Assembly: GCA_963575745.1 (NCBI GenBank) | Contig: CAUYUJ010015721.1 | Coordinates: forward strand, 294,219-316,347 | Reading direction: 5' to 3' | Source: Prorocentrum cordatum | Lineage: Eukaryota; Sar; Dinophyceae; Prorocentrales; Prorocentraceae | Length of the DNA: 22,129 nt | Part shown: in pieces, positions 17,501 through 22,129 of the stretch | How the letters are laid out: each line of letters opens with the position of its first letter | How positions within the stretch are numbered: the first letter of the stretch is position 1 | Notes under the pieces: model-generated | The model's input: only the letters and a program-made list of their open reading frames with translations | What the model was told of the DNA's origin: nothing | Databases searched by the model: none | Translations under genes and position numbers: made by a program

Positions 17501-20500
17501 GAGCGCGGCGAACAAGCGGGGCTGGTCCGAATTCCACCGGCCCGCGGCGTAGTTCCACGTCAAGCCCACCTTCTGCCGCTCCTCACGCACACAGGTCGCC
17601 ACCGGCCGCGCCGCCTCAGGCCTCTGCTTGACGAGCTGCAGCCAGACGGGCCAATCGGGGATGTCCGGCGGCTTCAGATCCGCACAATACACCGGCGGGT
17701 CAGCACAGGGACGCACCCCCGCGCCCACGGCGGCCTCCGCCCTGTACATGACGTCGCGGTCGCCCTCGAGCTGCTGCAGGCGCGCGGCCAGGGCGTCGCC
17801 CATGCGCGCGACGCCGCCGCGCGCGCGGCACCAGGCCCGCAGCAGCCAGAGGTCCGCGGACACGTCGCCCGGCTCGCCCGTGCAGTAGCCGCGCCGCCCC
17901 TGGGGGAACCTCTCGGCGGCGAAGCGCGACTCCACGGCCTCGGAGAACCACACGCCGCCGCCGGCCCCAGATCTCTTGATCCCGAAGACGCGCGGAAACG
18001 GCACCAGCCTGCTCCCATCCGGCCCCGCGCGCTGGTACCAGGGCTCCAGAGCGGCGCGCTGGCCGGGCAGCATGCGCTGCACGCAGCGGTCCATGTGGAA
18101 GCAATCCTGCTGAAGCAGACGTCTGAACTCGCCGAACTCGTTACCCCCGACCGCCGCGCAACGGGCCGCCAGCGCGCGCTGCCGCGCGCGGCCCCGCTCG
18201 TCTTCCACCGCCTTGCGCGCGTCCGCCAGGCCGGGCATCTTCGTTTTGAACTGCAACCTCTTCCACCACGCAGTGACCTCCTCGTCGGGCAACACATCGT
18301 CCCCGCCCCGCACGCCCACGAAATCTTTCTGGCATTTGTAGCAGAGGAAGTCGGACGCCAAGCGCAGCAGCACGCTGCCGTGCACAGGGGCGCCCGGAGC
18401 GCCGTCCGCCCGCGCCGCCTCCGCGTACCGCGCCTGGCGCGTGGCCTCGCGCACCCCCGCTCGCCCCCAGACCTCGCCCTCCGCGGCGTCCAGCGACGGC
18501 AGCAGCGGCACGCGCACAGGCGCGGCTTTGCCGTCGTCGCGGAGCGGCGCGCGCCAGCGCAACGGCTCGTGACGGCAGCACACCCACACGTCGCGCTCCA
18601 CGCCCTCCGCCTCGAGCCGGTCTTGCAGTCGCTGCCACCGCTCCCAGTTGTCGTGGCCGTCCGACCCTGGCACGGGCGTGCGCCGCAGCAGCTCCGGGTC
18701 CTCCCTGCGCAGGCGCCGGATCGCCTGCGATCGCGCCACGTTGTCCCGCGCCGTGGCCTCGTCGCGCCCCAAGGCGACCTCGAACAGACGCAGCAGCTCC
18801 GCCACCGGGTCCACCCCCTCGAAGAACCCCTGCGCCACGAGGACGCCCGACATCATGCACGTCGCCAGCAGGTACCGCACGTAGTCTTTGCCCTCCTGGC
18901 CGATGCTGATCGGCGGATCCTCGACGTCGGGCATCGGCTGGTCCTGCCCGTCGGCGCCCCCGTCGGCCATCTCAGGCGGCTGCTCCTCCGCGTCGGCCAT
19001 CGCCTCCTCCTCCTCCTCCTCCTCGTCGGCCTTCCCTTCCTGCTCCTCCTCTTCCTCCTCCGGCTCCTCCTCCTGCGCCATGTCGCCCTCGTCATCTCCC
19101 TCGACCGACATGTCGCCCTCGTCATCTCCCTCGTCCTCCCGCCTCTCCGCTTCCGCCGAAGGCCTGAGCGCTGCGCGGACCCGCGCGTCGGCCTCCAGGG
19201 CAGCGAAGACGTCGAGCCCGAGCGCGGCGCCCTGCCGCTGCGGCGCGTCCACGTACGACATCAGCGCCCTCCCGAGCGCGCTCTTGACCTCCTTTGAGAG
19301 GTTCCTGTCTGCCCGCTGGAACCCGTCGAACATCTCCTGCGAGACCTCCGCGCGCCGCTCCTCCGCGATGCAATCGCCCGCCATCGCCTCCTCCGAGCCC
19401 TCGTCCTGGTCAGCAGCCTCCCCCCTGTCGGCCTCCTCCTCGGCCGCGGCCGCGCTGTCCAGCAGCGCCTGCCGCTGCTCCTCGAGGCGCTGCGCCTCCG
19501 CCTCCCTGCTCTGCGCGTCGCGGCGCGCGGCGGCCGACTGCGCGAACCGCTCCCGCAGCTGGGCGAAGCTGGCGGGCGCGTTGAACGACGACGCAGGGCG
19601 GTCCTTCCGCTCGCGGTTCGCGATGAAGTTGGCCAGCTTCCGCTCCTCGTCATCCTTTACCTTCTCCGACGGCATCCTCTTGTGCTTCTCGCACCACGCC
19701 TCCAGCGCTCGGAACTGGATGCGGTCCGCGTCCAGCACCTCCTCCAGCTGCGCGCGCCCGACCGCGTCCAGGCCCTCGAAGCCGCGATCGCGCAAGTTGC
19801 CGATCCACCTCGCGAGCAGATGCTCGCGCGGGCTGCCGCTCAGCGAGCTGCTCTGCGGCGCGCGCCCGTGCTTCTTCACGAACGCCGCCACCTCGAGCAC
19901 GCGCCCCCGCGCCTCCCGCCGCAGCCCTGCGGGCCTGTTTACCAGCGCATCGAATCGCGCCCGGTTGTCGTCGTCCAGCTCGTTCTGGCCACGGGTGACA
20001 TGGTCGATCCATGTCGCCAGCTTCGCCTCCTCCTCGTCCTCCGCCCCTCGCTTCGGCAGCTCGTCGAGCACGTCCACGTGCTCCGCGATGCGGTCCAGCA
20101 TAGCGCGGGCGCGCGCGCTCCTCGCCTCCCGCCGTCTCACGAGCCCGTCGAACCGCGCGCGCCGCTGCGGAGTCAGCTCAATGTGTCGAGAACTCACGTT
20201 GTCCACCCACTTCCCCAACGCAGATTCAGCTTTCCGCGGAACGCGGCCGTGCTGGTCCACGTGGCTCGCCAATGCACTCAGCATCTCCTCCGAGTGATCC
20301 CGTGCGCGCGCATCCGCGCCAGCGTGCTGCACGCCGCTCATGTCGATGCCCAGGTGCGCCGCCAGCGCGGCTCTGTACACTTCAATGTCCAATCGCCCCT
20401 TCTTCCGACCATCCCAGCGCACCGGCGCCGGCACTCCGGTCTCGCCATCGGCACGCAGGCGAGTGCGCAGGTCCGCCAATTGGTCGCGAGTCATCCGCGC

Positions 20501-22129
20501 CAACACCGACGCGTCCACTCCGGCGCGCGCGCTACCGCCACCGCGGCGGCCAGCGCCGCGCGCCCCTGCAGCAGCACCCTGCGCCGCGCGGCGTTTCGGC
20601 GCCCCGCGCCCACGCGCCCCGCGCCCCGCACCCGCAGGCGCCGACCGCGGCGACCTGGAGCGCGAAGACCCGCCGCAAGCGACGACGCGGAACCACGGCG
20701 CGCTCTCAGCCGCCCCCCACTCCACAACATCGCCAGCACCCACCGCCCCGTCCACGGCGCACACGTGCCCGCCGTCGAGCCACAGCAGCGAACCAGCGCA
20801 ATAGCCCGCGGCGTCGCCCAGCGCCCACGCCACGCGCCCTCCGACCTCCTGCTCCGCCTGGAACGCCTCCACGGACGCCGCGGAGAACACGCGCACCTGC
20901 AGGACGCACGAACGCAGGTACTCTGCGACCACGTCCAGATTCCTGCGCTCCACAAGCGTCCCACATGCGCCAGACCCCTCGTGGTTCTGACATTCGCGGG
21001 CGAAGTGCCGCGCTGCGTCGCGACCGACGAGCTCAGACACCGCGTCCTGCAAGCACTTGCCCCGCCACTCGCACGACACGAGCTCCCTGCGCGCGCGGCG
21101 ATTCCCGCGCCCGCGTCCGCCACGTGGCCGCGAGCGCGGCGTGCACGGCGCCGCCTGGCAGCATGACCCGAACGCAATCATCGCGCACGCCGCGCGCACG
21201 GCCGCGCTCGCCGCGCGCACGGCCACGTCGCCGGGGCCAGGTCGCCGCTTCGCCACACACTTGGCCCCGCCGATGCCGACGCCCGGGGAAAACCGGCGCG
21301 CGCACCCGCGGCGGCCCCCGCACCTCCGCGCAGATCGCCCCGAGAGCGCGCAGCAGAACCACCTGGCAGTGGCGACGGCGGCTGCAAGATCGGACGGATC
21401 GGGCGCGTCCGGAACCTCCCGCGCGAACACATCCCGCTGATGCCACAGACGCGCCACCGCGACCCGCCGCGTCATGACCACCCTATCAGCGTCCTCCGCC
21501 TGCGGCGGGCACACCCCGAGAGCAACCAACACGCACGCGGCACGCAAGGCCGTGTCGCCCACGGTCCACGCAGCAGCGTCGGGCACGACGGCAGCGCGCG
21601 AAGCGGCACGCGCACGCGGCTCCGAATCGACGGCACGTGCCGCACGAGCGTTCAGGAACTGCTCCACACGCTCGTCCCTGCGCGCTCCACCCCGCGCCCG
21701 GCGGCCAAGCGGGGCGCGCTCCGGGGACGCCTCACGCACGAGCGGGCGCGGCACGACGGGAGCCAGCACACCCCTTGCGATGTGCTTGTTCCGCTCGGCC
21801 GCCAGCTCCGTCCGCCGCGCCCACTCCGCCTCCCGCCGCGCACAGCGCGACCTCCGGAGCGACGCGCGGCAGGCCCTGCGGAGCTCTTTCTGCTCGCGCT
21901 CCGCGGCCTCCCACGCGGACTCGTCGACGACCTCCTCCCGGATCACGTCGTGCTCTTCGCGCAGGCAATCACGCAGCCGGTCGCCCCACTCGGCGCTTCT
22001 CCCGGACGGCGCGGCGCACTCCGCGGCGCGGACCGACCGAACCGTAGCCGGGGCCGAGGCCAAGGCCAGGGCCGGCGCCGGGGCCAACGCGGAGGCCGGA
22101 GCAGCGGCCAAAGCCAAAGCCAGCGCCGA
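14557..22129 (-). CDS. Helitron giant protein, segment 1: N-terminal modules to DUF6570-like domain (5' partial)
   Basis: This frame is open from the right edge to a stop at 14540-14542; the true path leaves it near 14560. No ATG occurs before 21473-21475, and the frame continues off the edge, so the N-terminus is missing. Numbering from a TTG at 22117: an Ala/Pro then Arg-rich start; a possible Cys/His peptidase-like stretch (about 340-470); four helicase-associated-like repeats (about 605-860); a Glu/Asp block (about 990-1058); a CYKC pair (Cys 1259, 1262); a Gly-rich linker (DNA 17020-17240); an RC-AR-W Cys/His module (1770-1818); a C2H2 finger (1897-1918); and a DUF6570-like region (about 2030-2330). 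It ends in a Lys/Glu coiled-coil-like stretch (LQKAEKLALQKEKSEAEVRQ) that continues in the next frame. The about 1,700 residues before the zinc finger have no counterpart that I recognise in ordinary Helitrons. Confidence 0.82.
15128..16030 (-). other. DUF6570-like Helitron domain
   Basis: CCVCARLHW opens the region. VCTGCRGALSKR, PTFALANDLWIGRLPPRLRN, LTLGAKLLLPIARG, then FVGNFVAFPQ and LPPRETDLVESVQIVFAG follow in the order I know from the region upstream of the Rep domain in eukaryotic Helitrons. Function is unknown. The paired cysteines (first at 15560-15562) may bind zinc. Confidence 0.7.
16358..16435 (-). other. C2H2 zinc finger
   Basis: C-x2-C-x12-H-x4-H with Phe at the expected core position (CRLCDQNF, then QHVQSAH). 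It is followed by GWPEYRKRLFYLAEQLDG. It is probably a DNA-binding finger of the transposase. Confidence 0.85.
16664..16810 (-). other. RC-AR-W Cys/His module, copy 1
   Basis: GRCLARVWRPCEGGC, then CSKTC, GEFCAAH and HFGIWDPD. It shares the layout RC-hydrophobic-AR-hydrophobic-W, FC-x2-H and HxGxxD/HGxxD with a second copy near the C-terminus at 5500-5673. It may be a small zinc-binding fold. Confidence 0.6.
17020..17240 (-). repeat. Gly-rich linker, G-tract DNA on the minus strand
   Basis: Imperfect GGC/GGGGGC repeats encode poly-Gly with Ser and Ala. The minus strand carries many runs of three to five G within short distances, enough for G-quadruplex formation. The plus strand reads as poly-Pro. 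Confidence 0.8.
18944..19150 (-). repeat. Acidic low-complexity block with a 30-bp repeat
   Basis: About 70 residues dominated by Glu and Asp. A 24-base identical segment at 19080-19103 recurs at 19110-19133 (period 30), encoding EGDDEGDM twice. It is likely a flexible acidic linker. Confidence 0.85.
19538..20305 (-). repeat. Four tandem helicase-associated-like protein repeats
   Basis: About 60-70 residues each: LSALASHVDQHGRVPRK with LGKWVDNV; LDRIAEHVDVLDELPKR with LATWIDHV; VAAFVKKHGRAPQ with LARWIGNL; LEAWCEKHKRMPSEK with LANFIANR. Each ends in a run like L-x-R-ARFD-L or L-R-ERF. The layout (helix, HG-x-x-P, L-x-x-W) resembles the helicase-associated (HA) domain, which often occurs in tandem. 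DNA identity between units is low, so the duplication is old. Confidence 0.65.

Larger units (their letters stand above)
4948..22129 (-). mobile_element. Giant Helitron-type rolling-circle transposon gene, 5' end beyond the right edge
   Basis: The minus strand carries the full Helitron core in the expected order: a DUF6570-like domain, the Rep HUH nuclease with its two tyrosines, and a Pif1-type helicase. Large extra modules lie at both ends. Five overlapping frames cover 17.2 kb with no long non-coding gap. Each frame hands over to the next where one conserved domain continues, so it reads as one gene of about 5,727 codons with four one-base disruptions, not five genes. Neither element terminus (5' TC, 3' CTRR with hairpin) can be placed with confidence. 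Flanking target A/T is not identified. Confidence 0.85.

Noticed and set aside
21990-22129. True protein start at 22117
   Set aside because: The codon is TTG and the same frame continues to the window edge. The gene is simply cut by the window.

Overview
This window looks like a nuclear segment of a large, transposon-rich protist genome. My best guess is a dinoflagellate. The basis is a very GC-rich right-hand part, kilobase-scale intronless transposon frames, a long CA/TG microsatellite, and a LINE reverse transcriptase whose catalytic box reads WADN, a variant I associate with dinoflagellate LINEs. I see no rRNA, tRNA, CRISPR or bacterial operon structure, and no spliced-leader sequence. 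The species cannot be named from the sequence alone.

Two mobile elements, both read on the minus strand, fill almost everything. The left part (about 4160 down to 1) is a LINE-type non-LTR retrotransposon of moderate GC. It has a short upstream frame of about 208 aa (3503-4129). After a single in-frame TGA comes a long uninterrupted frame (3502 to the left edge, at least 1167 codons) carrying an APE-like endonuclease, a reverse transcriptase and, at the very edge, an RNase H-like GDS motif. Its 5' end abuts an 18-bp tandem duplication, a small GC hairpin, a G15 run and a compound (CA)n microsatellite (about 4230-4706).

The right part (22129 down to 4948) appears to be one giant Helitron-type gene, open at the right edge, about 17.2 kb and about 5,700 codons. 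It reads through five overlapping minus-strand frames joined at four places, each explicable by one missing or extra base. In protein order it contains: an Ala/Arg-rich N-terminus with a possible Cys/His peptidase-like module; four tandem helicase-associated-like repeats; an acidic low-complexity block; a CxxC region; a Gly-rich linker; an RC-AR-W Cys/His module; a C2H2 zinc finger; a DUF6570-like Helitron domain; the Helitron Rep nuclease (HPHVH motif, zinc knuckle, YxxxYxxK tyrosines); a Pif1-family helicase; a ubiquitin-specific protease (USP, C19) domain; a second copy of the RC-AR-W module; and a charged C-terminal tail.

The Rep nuclease and helicase would drive rolling-circle transposition. 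The fused deubiquitinase could protect the protein or act on host ubiquitin signalling, which is inference. The most interesting points are the size of the fused protein, the USP domain attached to a Rep-helicase, the small Cys/His module repeated at both ends, and four single-base frame breaks, at least three of them at short homopolymers.
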